Of a stretch of 13,184 nt of DNA, positions 1-7,570 are shown in pieces. The stretch lies in assembly GCA_036377415.1 (NCBI GenBank), contig DASUYK010000107.1, positions 1 through 13,184 of the forward strand, in the 5' to 3' direction. Every line of letters starts with the position of its first letter. The stretch's first letter is position 1. Under the pieces are notes generated by a model. That model made no database searches. It had not been told where the DNA came from and saw nothing but the letters and a program-made list of their open reading frames with translations. The position numbers were made by a program, and so were the translations under genes. This DNA is from DASUPK01 sp036377415 (GTDB taxonomy: Bacteria > Actinomycetota > Thermoleophilia > Solirubrobacterales > 70-9).

Positions 1-1
1 C

Positions 2-49
2 AATGACTTCGTACTCGCGGCGAAGATCGATCAGCTCACGGGCGCCTGA
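2..49 (+). CDS. C-terminal tail of an unidentified upstream gene
   Basis: Only the last 15 codons are inside the window, reading NDFVLAAKIDQLTGA before a TGA at 47-49. Third positions in this frame are mostly G or C, as in the neighbouring genes, whereas the overlapping frame beginning with the ATG at base 3 is poorer in G/C at third positions until about base 60. This suggests that frame 2 is the coding frame here. The product cannot be identified from 15 residues. It may be the true end of a gene, or it may be the upstream part of the cytochrome c-like fragment that follows, separated from it by a one-base frameshift. Confidence 0.35.
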   Translation, partial: NDFVLAAKIDQLTGA

Positions 50-275
50 TCCTAGCGGCCCGTTTGTTGAACTCTCCGAGCGCGTTCTCGCCCAACCGGC
101 CGCCGACCCGGCGCTGCTCCTTGCCGGCCCGAACCTCGACGAGGCGGCGGCGGACGAAAGCGCGGAGGAGATCCGCGCCGCGATCGGCGATCACCCCGAC
201 GACTTCGAGTCCCAGCTCTCCGAGGAGGAGCTCGCCACCCTGGCGAGCTTCGTCGCCGGGAACGCGGGCAACTGA
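3..275 (+). CDS. cytochrome c-like C-terminal fragment without heme motif (possibly relict)
   Basis: The credible coding part runs from about base 60 to 275. Its second half follows the C-terminal half of small class I cytochromes c of Gram-positive bacteria: GPNLDEA, a stretch ending EEIRAAIGDHPDDFESQ, then LSEEELATLASFVAG, which matches the terminal helix normally written LSxEExxxLAAYV. The CxxCH heme-attachment motif that should precede GPNLDEA is absent; there is no cysteine in the whole visible reading frame. The methionine expected in the loop before the last helix is also missing. No ATG, GTG or TTG lies in frame between bases 6 and 111, and the ATG at base 3 opens onto sequence that does not look coding in this frame. 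It may therefore be a frameshifted or decayed cytochrome, a heme-less domain at the end of a larger protein, or a gene whose start lies left of the window. The resemblance is by eye. Confidence 0.35.
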   Translation: MTSYSRRRSISSRAPDPSGPFVELSERVLAQPAADPALLLAGPNLDEAAADESAEEIRAAIGDHPDDFESQLSEEELATLASFVAGNAGN

Positions 276-305
276 GCGAGCGCCCGCCGGATCGGCCGGC
301 CGGCG

Positions 306-319
306 GCCGCTCGAGCGGC
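306..319. repeat. 14-bp perfect palindrome upstream of the MoxR gene
   Basis: GCCGCTCGAGCGGC is its own reverse complement and lies 25 bases before the MoxR start codon, in the only gap (276-344) between the left-end fragment and the operon. A second short palindrome, CGGCCGGCCG, lies at 293-302. It could be an operator or an RNA hairpin, but in DNA this GC-rich such palindromes arise by chance about once in a window of this size. No convincing -35/-10 pair is visible in the gap. Confidence 0.3.
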
Positions 320-344
320 ATCCGGTCCCGCGTACCATGAGACG

Positions 345-1295
345 ATGGCCACCGAGCCGAGGCTGGGTCCCGCCGAGGTGGCGGATCTCGGGTCGCGTCT
401 GGCGGGAAACATCGGGGGCGCGGTGAAGGTCCCCGATCGCGTCGTCACGGACCTGATCGTCGCCCTGCTCGCGGAGGGCCACGTGCTGATCGAGGACGCC
501 CCCGGGGTCGGCAAGACCGCCCTCGCGCGGGCGCTGGCCCGCTCCCTGGAGGCCGAGTACGCGCGGGTGCAGTGCACCTCCGACCTGTTGCCGGCCGACC
601 TGGTCGGCACCAACGTGTTCAACCAGCGCACCTCGAGCTTCGAGTTCCACCCCGGCCCGGTGTTCGCCAACGTCGTCCTCGTCGACGAGATCAACCGGGC
701 CTCGCCGAAGACCCAGTCGGGGCTGCTCGAGTGCATGCAGGAACGGCAGATCACGGTCGACGGCACCAAGCACGAGCTCGCTCGGCCGTTCGTCGTCCTC
801 GCAACCCAGAACCCGGCCGAGTACGAGGGCACCTATCCACTGCCCGAGGCCGAGCTCGACCGGTTCATGGTGCGGGTGTCGCTCGGCTACCCCGCCGCCG
901 AGGCGGAGGCCGCGATGCTGGCCGAGCACGCCGACCGCGATCCGGTGGAGGAGCTCATCCCGGTCGCCGAGGTGAGGACCGTGCGCGCCGCTCAGGCGTC
1001 GCTGGAGGGGATCGAGGGGACCGATGCCCTCCGCCGATATGTCGTCGCGATCTGCGAGGCAACCCGCGAGGACGACCGGGTCGAGGTCGGGGCGAGTCCG
1101 CGCGCCGGACTGATGCTGTTTCGGGCCTCGAAGGCGCTGGCCGCCCTGAAGGGACGCGACCACGTGCTCCCCGACGACGTCCAGGCCCTCGCCCCCTCCG
1201 TCCTCCCCCACCGGATCCTCCTCTCCTATGAGGTCGACGGCGACCAACGCGAGGCCGTTGTCCGCGAAGCCGTCGACAGGGTCCCGGCCCTTTGA
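345..1295 (+). CDS. MoxR-family AAA+ ATPase
   Basis: 316 residues, the usual length for a stand-alone MoxR ATPase. The Walker A loop DAPGVGKT is at residues 51-58, Walker B VVLVDE at 110-115 followed by the family signature INRASPKTQSGLLECMQE, and sensor 1 ATQNP at 153-157. The EGTYPLPEAELDRF stretch (161-174) is characteristic of MoxR proteins, and the C-terminal third matches the AAA lid (SPRAGLMLFRASKALAAL). MoxR ATPases are cytoplasmic hexameric chaperones that remodel or insert metal cofactors into partner proteins, typically von Willebrand-fold ones. The downstream DUF58 gene, starting one base after this stop codon, is the likely partner. The ATG at 345 is the first in frame and the fold begins soon after it; its ribosome binding site is weak. 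The family call is secure; the actual client is unknown. Confidence 0.95.
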   Translation: MATEPRLGPAEVADLGSRLAGNIGGAVKVPDRVVTDLIVALLAEGHVLIEDAPGVGKTALARALARSLEAEYARVQCTSDLLPADLVGTNVFNQRTSSFEFHPGPVFANVVLVDEINRASPKTQSGLLECMQERQITVDGTKHELARPFVVLATQNPAEYEGTYPLPEAELDRFMVRVSLGYPAAEAEAAMLAEHADRDPVEELIPVAEVRTVRAAQASLEGIEGTDALRRYVVAICEATREDDRVEVGASPRAGLMLFRASKALAALKGRDHVLPDDVQALAPSVLPHRILLSYEVDGDQREAVVREAVDRVPAL

Positions 1296-1296
1296 G

Positions 1297-2418
1297 ATGA
1301 CCGCGGCGGGGCAGTCCGGCTCGCCGCGGGCGCCCGCCACCGCCATCCTGGGAGCGGTCTTCATCCTCGCCGGGCTCGGGTTCGGCCTGACCGCCGCCCT
1401 GGTCTGCGGCGTCGCCCTGCTCGCCGTCGCCGGCGGCGCGGTCGGCTGGGTCGAGCTCGCCACCGCCGGGGGGCGGCTCGAGCGAGAGCCCGGGCCCCGG
1501 CGGCTCGAAGAGACCCAGCCGTACTCGCTGCGGATCCGGCTGCGCCGGACCGTGCTGCCGCCGCCGGGTGGGGAGCTGATCGACCCGCTGCTCGAGAAGA
1601 GGGTCACGGTCGGCCCCCGGTGGCGGCGCCGCATCTCCCGCCAGGTCTCGCTGAACACTCCCGGGCGCCGCCGGCTCGCCCCCACCCGGCTCGTGGTCCG
1701 GGACCCGCTCGGACTCTGGCGGCGGGAGCTCGATTCGGGCGGGAGCGAGGAGCTGATCGTGCTGCCGCGGATCGACCCGATCCGGTGGGCCGACCCGGGG
1801 GCGGAGCCACGAGCGCGGTCGGCGGGCAGGCGCCGGGCGGCGACCGCCACCTCCGGATGGGCCGGATTGGCGGAGTTCGAGGTCGACGGCCTGCGTCCAT
1901 ATCGGGACGGCAGCCCGGCCTCGCGGATCCACTGGCCGGCGGTGGCACGCACGGGCGAGATGATCGAGCGCCGCCTGGTCGCCGGCGGAAGGCAGCGTCC
2001 TCTCGTCGTCTTCGATCCGCGTGGGGCGGGGGACCCGGATGCCCGAGCACGCGCGATGCGCGCGACCGCCTCGCTCTGTATCGCGTTTGCCCGGTGGGGC
2101 GGCTGCGATCTGCTGCTGCCCGGGGAGCGGCGGGCGATCACGATCGATCCGGCGCTGAGGGCCTGGCCCGAGGCCCACGCGAGGCTGGCGGTGTCCGACC
2201 CACGGGCGAGGCCCGCGGTGAGCTCCGAGACGGCCGCCGCCGCGATCCTCTGGGTGACGGCGGGCCGCACCCTGCCCAGCAATCTCCGGCGCCTCGGTCC
2301 CGGCAGCTTCCTGGTCACGCCGCGCCGATCCGGCCGAACCGCGGCGTTTCGGGTCTCGGGCTGCCTCGGCTATCCGGCCGCGGGCGTTCAAGCACCCGGA
2401 CGGAGGGCGGCGGCGTGA
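1297..2418 (+). CDS. DUF58 domain-containing membrane-anchored protein
   Basis: 373 residues from the ATG at 1297, one base after the MoxR stop. The frame is open back to 1228, but that would overlap MoxR by 68 bases and add residues with no family resemblance, so coupled initiation at 1297 is preferred. Residues 15-55 form one or two hydrophobic membrane segments, as is usual at the N-terminus of these proteins. The DUF58 signature sits at 198-221: GLRPYRDGSPASRIHWPAVA then RTGE, corresponding to the family pattern RxYxxGDxxRxIxWxxxAR with the usual GD written DG and displaced. It is followed by a β-strand, RPLVVFDPRG, typical of the von Willebrand A-like fold. The family has no defined enzymatic role. 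Genomic association with MoxR and transglutaminase genes implies a shared envelope function and that this is the MoxR client (inference). Confidence 0.9.
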   Translation: MTAAGQSGSPRAPATAILGAVFILAGLGFGLTAALVCGVALLAVAGGAVGWVELATAGGRLEREPGPRRLEETQPYSLRIRLRRTVLPPPGGELIDPLLEKRVTVGPRWRRRISRQVSLNTPGRRRLAPTRLVVRDPLGLWRRELDSGGSEELIVLPRIDPIRWADPGAEPRARSAGRRRAATATSGWAGLAEFEVDGLRPYRDGSPASRIHWPAVARTGEMIERRLVAGGRQRPLVVFDPRGAGDPDARARAMRATASLCIAFARWGGCDLLLPGERRAITIDPALRAWPEAHARLAVSDPRARPAVSSETAAAAILWVTAGRTLPSNLRRLGPGSFLVTPRRSGRTAAFRVSGCLGYPAAGVQAPGRRAAA

Positions 2419-4655
2419 GCGCAATCGTCGGACCCCGCTCCGAGCGGATCGAGCTGGCCTGCTTCGCGGCGCTGGCGGCGCTGGCCTCCCTGCAGTGGGC
2501 CTCCCTGGTCGCCGATCCCCCGACGGCGCGGGTCGCCGTCGCCGTGCTGCTGGCGACCGCCGCCGGTGGAGCACTGGCCGCGATCGGGCGGATCGGCTCG
2601 CGTCGGGCCCGCTGGGCGCTGGGCGCCGCGGCCGCCGCGGTCGCGCTCCTGCTCGGCATGGTCCTGGTCGGGCTCCCGGCCCGGATGCTGCTCCCCGACC
2701 GCTGGGACGACCTCGCCGGCGAGCTCGGGCGCAGCCTCGACGGGATCGCGGCCGTGCCGGTTCCCTACGACGGGGCAGATGCCTGGACCCGCCTCGCCCT
2801 CCTGCTGACGGCGCCACTGGTTCTCGCGATCGCGGCCTGGGCAGCCTTCTGGCCGAGCCGGCGCCGGACCGCGGGGAGGCTCTGCGCGCTCGTCCTGCTG
2901 GTCACCCTCTATCTGGTCGCGATCGCCTGGGAGACCCCGGGGGGACAGCTCGCCGAGGGCGCGCTGCTCTGTGTCCTGGTCTGCGCCTGGCTCTGGCTTC
3001 CCGGCCTGCGGACCGGAAGCCGCTCCGCGGCGGTGGTCGCGGTCGGCGCCGCCGGGCTGCTCGCCCTCCCGGTCGCGGCGGCGATCGATCCCGGCAGGGC
3101 CCTGATCGACTACCGCCGCTGGAACCTGCTCAACGCCAGCGCGATCGGCTTCGAATGGGACCAGTCCTACGGCCCGCTGGACTGGCCGCAGAGGGGATCC
3201 CGGGTGCTCAACATCGCCAGCGACGCGGCGCATTACTGGAAGGCGGTGAACCTCGACAGCTTCGACGGGACCTCCTGGGTGCGCTCCGCGCCACCGGTGA
3301 GCGAGCCCGCCCTCGGCCAGCCGCTCGCCTTCCATTCGAAGGGAACGCAACCGAAGCCGATCCCGGATTTCGTCGATCGGGTCAATTTCGAGGTCCGAGG
3401 TCTGAGCAGCCCGGTCGCCGTCGGCGCCGGGACGGTGCTGGCACTGGACGACGTCGCAGCGACGCCGACGCGGGACGGCGTCTGGGAGACGGAGGACTCC
3501 CTGGAGCGGGGCGACTCCTACACGGCGCTGGTCTACGACCCGAAGCCGAGCGACGCCGATATGGCCCGGGCCGGCACCGCTTACCCGGCGGAGGCGAGCC
3601 CCTATGTCTCCTTCTCGCTCGCCGGTGCCCCCGGCGGACCGCGCGCGCTCCAGGTCCCGTTCTGGGGCCGTTCGGGGCCGGCGCCGATCGAGGGGCAAGT
3701 GCGCGGGACGCCCTACGAGACGATGTACGCACTCGCCCGCAGCCTCGCCGAGGGCGCGGCGACGCCGTCCGCGGCCGTACGGCGGATCGAGTTCCATCTC
3801 CGGGCCAACTACGAGTACGAGCAGGACGTCCCGGCCCGGGACCATCCCCTGCCCGACTTCCTCTCCGTCGATCGAGCCGGCTACTGCCAGCAGTTCTCGG
3901 GGACGATGGCGCTGATGCTCCGGATGCTCGGGATCCCGAGCCGGGTCGCGAGCGGCTTCGCCACGGGGGTGACCAACGTCCGGGGCGGCTTCCAGGTCGA
4001 GGACACCGACGCGCACAACTGGGTCGAGGTCTTCTTCCCGGAGATCGGATGGGTGACCTTCGATCCCACCCCGGCCGCGGCGCCGGCCGCGACCCCGGTC
4101 GACCAAGAGAGCATCAGGGTGACACAGCTCCGGCAGGCCGTCGACTCGGTCGCCGCCCGCAACCTGCCCGAGACGAGCGGAGGGGACGTTCCGGCGCCCA
4201 CGCCGGCCGCGGCTTCCCCCGCCGAGGCCGGCGGCCCTGACGATTCGGGGGTGCGGCCGGCGCCGCTGGTGGGCGGCGCCGTGGCGGGTGCGGCGGCGCT
4301 GATCGCGCTCGCCGCCTACGGGTATCGCCGGAGGCGCCGGAGCCGCCTCCGTCCCGACGAGCTGGTCGCCGCCGAGCTCGGCGAGCTGGAAAGGGCGCTC
4401 GAGAGGCTCGGTGAGCCGCTCCCACCCGGGGCGACCCTGCTCCGGGCCGAGGACCGGCTCGAGCGGCTCGGCGGAGTCCGCGCGCGGAGCTACGCGGCGA
4501 CGCTCAGGGAGTGGCGCTACCGCCGCCCGCAGGGCACCCCTCCGCGGGAGTCTGAGCGAAGGGCGTTGCGAGGGGCGCTGCTCAAGGCCGCCCGGTGGCG
4601 CTCCGCGCTTCGCGTCCTGCTGGCGATCCCGCCCGGGGGGCCGAAGCCGCGCTGA
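2415..4655 (+). CDS. TgpA-like membrane transglutaminase-domain protein
   Basis: 746 residues from GTG 2415, which overlaps the DUF58 stop by four bases (GTGA), a standard coupled junction. The frame is open further upstream, but that part is the DUF58 gene read out of frame. About seven hydrophobic segments occupy residues 13-224 (roughly 13-33, 37-58, 67-88, 126-146, 156-172, 181-197, 204-224), as in the TgpA N-terminal domain. A large extracytoplasmic region follows. It ends in a transglutaminase-like core with the papain-type triad: C491 in GYCQQFSGTMALMLRMLGIP, H534 in DAHNWVEVF and D550 in TFDPTP. After a Pro/Ala-rich linker there is one more membrane span (about 616-637), an arginine stop-transfer cluster and a cytoplasmic DUF4129-like tail. 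All catalytic residues are present, so it is probably an active cysteine transamidase or peptidase; the substrate is unknown. The MoxR-DUF58-transglutaminase order is widely conserved. Confidence 0.93.
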   Translation: MSAIVGPRSERIELACFAALAALASLQWASLVADPPTARVAVAVLLATAAGGALAAIGRIGSRRARWALGAAAAAVALLLGMVLVGLPARMLLPDRWDDLAGELGRSLDGIAAVPVPYDGADAWTRLALLLTAPLVLAIAAWAAFWPSRRRTAGRLCALVLLVTLYLVAIAWETPGGQLAEGALLCVLVCAWLWLPGLRTGSRSAAVVAVGAAGLLALPVAAAIDPGRALIDYRRWNLLNASAIGFEWDQSYGPLDWPQRGSRVLNIASDAAHYWKAVNLDSFDGTSWVRSAPPVSEPALGQPLAFHSKGTQPKPIPDFVDRVNFEVRGLSSPVAVGAGTVLALDDVAATPTRDGVWETEDSLERGDSYTALVYDPKPSDADMARAGTAYPAEASPYVSFSLAGAPGGPRALQVPFWGRSGPAPIEGQVRGTPYETMYALARSLAEGAATPSAAVRRIEFHLRANYEYEQDVPARDHPLPDFLSVDRAGYCQQFSGTMALMLRMLGIPSRVASGFATGVTNVRGGFQVEDTDAHNWVEVFFPEIGWVTFDPTPAAAPAATPVDQESIRVTQLRQAVDSVAARNLPETSGGDVPAPTPAAASPAEAGGPDDSGVRPAPLVGGAVAGAAALIALAAYGYRRRRRSRLRPDELVAAELGELERALERLGEPLPPGATLLRAEDRLERLGGVRARSYAATLREWRYRRPQGTPPRESERRALRGALLKAARWRSALRVLLAIPPGGPKPR

Positions 4656-4690
4656 CAAGGGCGGGTGAGCCGGCGTAGGGAGCGCGCGGG

Positions 4691-4706
4691 TCGACCAGCC
4701 GGTCGG
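4691..4706. terminator. weak hairpin between convergent genes
   Basis: CGACC (4692-4696) and GGTCG (4701-4705) form a 5-bp stem around the loop AGCC, extendable by a T-G wobble. It lies in the 65-base gap between the transglutaminase gene and the convergent SnoaL-like gene. There is no T-tract on either side, so an intrinsic terminator is only a possibility. Confidence 0.25.
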
Positions 4707-4720
4707 CGGCTCTACCCGGC

Positions 4721-5179
4721 CTACCGCAATCCGACCGAATCGAGCGCGGCGGAGATGTCGGAGTAGGCCGTGAACCGGGCGAGCTTGCGATCGCGCTGCT
4801 CGAAGACGTGGGCCAGGGGCAAATCGAGCTCGTCGCCGTCGTCCTTCGTCCGGATCTGGAGCCGGCCGAGGACGACCCAGCGATCGCCGGCGGCGAACCG
4901 AATCCCCTCGGGCTGGAAGCGCTCCTCCTCGAACAGCTCCTCCATGTCGCTCCTCCACTTCTTGAACCCGCGAAGGCCCTTGTAGGTCTTGCCGTCGAGG
5001 AAGCTCGTCTCCATCCGCGCCTCGAACGCGGGGTGAAGAAGCGCCGCGAGGGCCTCGCCCTGACGCTCGAACTCGTCGTAGATCCGCCGGACCGCGTCCA
5101 GGGCGGAGCCGGTGTCAGCCTCCTCCATCGCCGCGTTGAACTGCTTCTCGAGCGCCTCAACGTCCAGCTGCCCGTACAT
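4721..5179 (-). CDS. SnoaL-like / NTF2-fold protein
   Basis: 152 residues. The layout is that of an NTF2-like cone fold. An N-terminal helical part includes the typical phrase AVRRIYDEFERQGEALAALLHPAFEARM. Next comes a middle segment, GLRGFKKWRSDMEELFEEERFQPEGI, in the place of the SnoaL GxxGxxxWxxxxxxxF motif. Then come β-strands WVVLGRLQIRTKDDGDELDL and LAHVFEQRDRKLARFTAYSD with the conserved basic-aromatic ending. Members bind or isomerise small hydrophobic molecules, or serve as non-catalytic subunits. No specific substrate can be read here, and I see no clear Asp/His catalytic pair. The gene is alone on its strand, convergent with the transglutaminase gene and divergent from the STAS gene across 118 bases, so it is probably a single-gene transcript. 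The ATG at 5179 is preceded by GAGGG at a short distance. Confidence 0.85.
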   Translation of the reverse strand: MYGQLDVEALEKQFNAAMEEADTGSALDAVRRIYDEFERQGEALAALLHPAFEARMETSFLDGKTYKGLRGFKKWRSDMEELFEEERFQPEGIRFAAGDRWVVLGRLQIRTKDDGDELDLPLAHVFEQRDRKLARFTAYSDISAALDSVGLR

Positions 5180-5240
5180 GGCCCTCAGTATCCCCCCTCT
5201 GGTGCCGATGACGCGTCGCGGTGCAGCACGCGAAATGGCG

Positions 5241-5288
5241 GCGGGGCCGCGGACCCCGCGTTACGATGTTCGTCAACTCAGCCGTTGA
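5241..5288. promoter_or_regulatory. divergent intergenic region with hairpins and a candidate -10
   Basis: The 118-base gap between the SnoaL-like and STAS genes holds an inverted repeat GCGGGG (5241-5246) / CCCCGC (5254-5259). A TANNNT-type hexamer TACGAT follows at 5262-5267, 30 bases before the STAS start codon, and then TCAAC (5273-5277) / GTTGA (5284-5288). The second repeat runs into the STAS ribosome binding site, so a hairpin could limit access to it. No good -35 hexamer lies 16-18 bases before TACGAT, so the promoter call is tentative. Confidence 0.3.
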
Positions 5289-5297
5289 GGGGGCGAG

Positions 5298-5678
5298 ATG
5301 TCCGCAACTCCCAGCGCAGACATTCCACAGTTCGAGATCAGCTCGGAGCGCGGGCCCGGCGACGCCTATGTCGTCCGGGTCGTCGGCGAGGTCGACATAT
5401 CCCACGAGGACGACGTCCGGGCGGAGCTGCGCCGGGCGGTGAACGAGAAGCCGAGCGGGATCGTGGTCGACCTCACCGAGTGCGAGTTCATCGACTCGAG
5501 CGGCGTTAGGGCGCTGCTGCTCTCGCGCGAAGCCCAAAACTCGGGGCAGGGCGACGAACGCCTCGCGGTCGCCGCCTCGAGCGAGCAGATCGTCCGCATC
5601 CTCTCGGTGATGGGACTGGACAAGGTGCTTCCGATCCATCCCACGGTCGAGGAGGCCGCGGCGGCGCTGCAGCGCTGA
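5298..5678 (+). CDS. STAS-domain anti-sigma factor antagonist-like protein
   Basis: 126 residues, the normal size of a SpoIIAA/RsbV-type single STAS domain. Visible landmarks are the opening strand VVRVVGEVDISHEDDVRAEL, the central strand IVVDLTECEFIDSSGVRALL, and the closing HPTVEEAAAAL helix. The DSSG motif at residues 66-69 carries the serine (S68 by alignment to SpoIIAA S58) that partner anti-sigma kinases phosphorylate, so partner-switching control is plausible. The start at 5298 is preceded by the purine-rich GAGGGGGCGAG (5287-5297), a clear ribosome binding site. The next gene starts 12 bases after the stop, so the two are almost certainly co-transcribed. No anti-sigma kinase (HATPase) or sigma factor gene is in the window, so the partner lies elsewhere, or the domain acts on the neighbouring sensor protein. 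Confidence 0.92.
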   Translation: MSATPSADIPQFEISSERGPGDAYVVRVVGEVDISHEDDVRAELRRAVNEKPSGIVVDLTECEFIDSSGVRALLLSREAQNSGQGDERLAVAASSEQIVRILSVMGLDKVLPIHPTVEEAAAALQR

Positions 5679-5690
5679 GCGCGGCGGACG

Positions 5691-7568
5691 ATGCACGACA
5701 TCGCCGAGTTCCTGAGGGGGCTGGACCCCTTCAGCGGGCTCGACGAGGGGGCGCTCGAGCGGCTCGCCTCTCACACCGAGGTGGAGTTCTTCGCCGCCGG
5801 GACCACGATCGTGCCGCAGGGGCAGACTTCGCCCGTCAAGGTACGGGTCGTCCGCCGGGGCTCGGTCGAGCTGCTCGACGGCGGCCGCGTCGTCGACCTG
5901 CTCGGCGAGGGCGAGATGTTCGGCCACCCCTCGGTGCTCTCAGGGCTCCCGGCCCGGTTCGAGTCGCGCGCGCGGGAGGATTCGCTCTGCTACGCCCTCT
6001 CGGCATCGGACGTGGTTCCGCTGCTCGGAAGGCGGCCCGGCCTCCGCTTTCTTGCCCGCTCGCTGCTCGACAGGGGCGAGCTCCTCGCTGTCGAGGCGGA
6101 GCGCGCCCGCGAGACGGCGCAGCAGCCGGCGGCCGCGCTCGTCCGCCGGCCGCCGGTGATCTGCGAGCCGGACCTCTCGATCCGCGAGGCCGCCCGGCGG
6201 ATGGTCGACGAGGGTGTCAGCTCAGTGCTCGTGAGACTGGACGGCGGACGGTTCGGGATCGTCACCGACGGGGACCTGCGCTCGCGCGTGGTCGCCGAGG
6301 GGGTCACGGGCGACGCGCCCGTGAGCGAGGCGATGACCGCTCCGGTGGTCGGGGTCGATGCGGAGCAGACCGGGGCCGATGTGATGTTGACCATGCTCGA
6401 TCACGACATCCGGCACGTACCGGTTTTCTCCTCCCGGTCCGAGATCCTCGGAGTGATCGTCGGCATCGACCTGGTGGCCGCCGAGACTCGCGCCCCCTTG
6501 CTGCTGCGACGCGAGATCGCGAGGGCGACGAGCAAGCAGGAGCTGCAGGCCGCCGCGAAGCGGCTGAGCTCGACCGTGATCGCCCTGCATCGCGCCGAGC
6601 TTCCGTCCGGTCAGATCAGCGCGGTGATCTCGGCGGTGGCCGACTCGCTGATCCGGAGGATGATCGAGATGGGGATCGACTCGGAGGGACCGCCACCCGC
6701 CGAGTTCGCCTGGCTCTCGCTCGGCAGCCACGGACGGCGCGAGCCGGTCCCCTCCTCCGACATCGATTCGGGCCTCGCCTGGAGGGAGGAGGCGGGGTCG
6801 GACCCGACCTCATCGCAGGCGCGGCGCCGGCTGGCTTCGGCGGGGACGGCCGAGTACATGCACGCGCTCGCCGGCGACGTCGCGGACTGCGTCAGGGTGA
6901 TCGGTTGGCGGCTCGATCCGCACGGGGTGACGGCCTCGGGCACTTTCTCGGCGAGCTCGATCGAGGATTGGCGCCGCTCGATCGAAAGCTGGCTCGACAA
7001 GCCGAGCGACAACAGGGTGCTGATTGCCACATCGGTCCTGCTCGACGGGCGAGTGGTCCACGGGCCGGCCGACGATCTGGACGTGACGGCGCTCCTCCAT
7101 GAGCAGGCCAGGAATCGCCCCGTCCTGCTGGAGTGGATGCTGCGCCTCGCGCTTGCGTTGAAGCCGCCCACCGGGTTCCTCCGCGACATCGTCGTCGAGG
7201 GCTCGGGGGAGCATCGGGGGACGTTCGACATCAAGCACGGCGGCCTGATGCCGATCGTCGACCTGGCCCGCTACGCGGCGCTGAAGGCGGGGACCCGGGT
7301 GACCGCGACGGTGGAACGGCTGCACGCCGCCGAGGCCGAAGGGGTGCTCGATTCGACCCAGTCCGGGATTCTCGAGGAGGCCTACGAGCTGTTCAGCGCG
7401 ATTCGCCTCCAGCACCAGGTCGAGCAGCTCGAGGCGAAGAAGGATCCTGACGACCACCTGGAGCCCAAGTTGCTCAATCCGCTCACGCGTCGCTATCTGC
7501 GCGATGCCTTCCGGGAGGTCGCGGCGGTACAGCGCACGGCGGCGCGCGACCTGGCCCCGCGACGGTAG
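5691..7568 (+). CDS. cNMP-binding / CBS / DUF294 nucleotidyltransferase-like protein
   Basis: 625 residues with four modules. A cyclic-nucleotide-binding-like β-barrel spans about 14-125 (GEMFGHPSVLSG, PARFESRA). A tandem CBS pair spans about 155-265; GIVTDGDLRSRVVAEG and VIVGIDLVAAE are typical CBS endings. A DUF294 nucleotidyltransferase domain carries the signature LGSHGRREPVPSSDID at 344-359, with both candidate metal-binding aspartates, D357 and D359. The DUF294 C-terminal domain contains the hallmark DIKHGGLMPIVDLARYAALK. The family resembles the GlnD uridylyltransferase fold and is described as signal transduction, probably reading adenylates through CBS and controlling a neighbour or transporter; its reaction is unproven. 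In the barrel, the glutamate of the canonical FGE cassette is replaced by histidine (FGH), so true cAMP binding is doubtful. It lies between the STAS gene (12-base gap) and the exonuclease gene (2-base gap), clearly in one operon. Confidence 0.93.
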   Translation: MHDIAEFLRGLDPFSGLDEGALERLASHTEVEFFAAGTTIVPQGQTSPVKVRVVRRGSVELLDGGRVVDLLGEGEMFGHPSVLSGLPARFESRAREDSLCYALSASDVVPLLGRRPGLRFLARSLLDRGELLAVEAERARETAQQPAAALVRRPPVICEPDLSIREAARRMVDEGVSSVLVRLDGGRFGIVTDGDLRSRVVAEGVTGDAPVSEAMTAPVVGVDAEQTGADVMLTMLDHDIRHVPVFSSRSEILGVIVGIDLVAAETRAPLLLRREIARATSKQELQAAAKRLSSTVIALHRAELPSGQISAVISAVADSLIRRMIEMGIDSEGPPPAEFAWLSLGSHGRREPVPSSDIDSGLAWREEAGSDPTSSQARRRLASAGTAEYMHALAGDVADCVRVIGWRLDPHGVTASGTFSASSIEDWRRSIESWLDKPSDNRVLIATSVLLDGRVVHGPADDLDVTALLHEQARNRPVLLEWMLRLALALKPPTGFLRDIVVEGSGEHRGTFDIKHGGLMPIVDLARYAALKAGTRVTATVERLHAAEAEGVLDSTQSGILEEAYELFSAIRLQHQVEQLEAKKDPDDHLEPKLLNPLTRRYLRDAFREVAAVQRTAARDLAPRR

Positions 7569-7570
7569 CG

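Noticed and set aside
1228..1296. Extended N-terminus of the DUF58 protein from ATG 1228
   Set aside because: It would overlap the MoxR gene by 68 bases and add residues without hydrophobic or family features; ATG 1297 directly after the MoxR stop is the coupled start.
36..2318. 760-codon open frame on the minus strand opposite the MoxR and DUF58 genes
   Set aside because: It is an antisense shadow typical of GC-rich DNA. The translation is low-complexity Arg/Gly/Pro/Ala with no motif, while the plus strand carries clear AAA+ and DUF58 signatures.
2388..4958. 856-codon open frame on the minus strand opposite the transglutaminase gene
   Set aside because: The composition is Arg/Gly/Pro/Asp-rich without any domain, and it also runs across the SnoaL-like gene in another frame. 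The plus-strand protein has an intact catalytic triad.
5271..5276. TTGACG on the minus strand as the -35 of a promoter for the SnoaL-like gene
   Set aside because: No TANNNT hexamer lies 16-19 bases downstream; that stretch is a GC-only inverted repeat.
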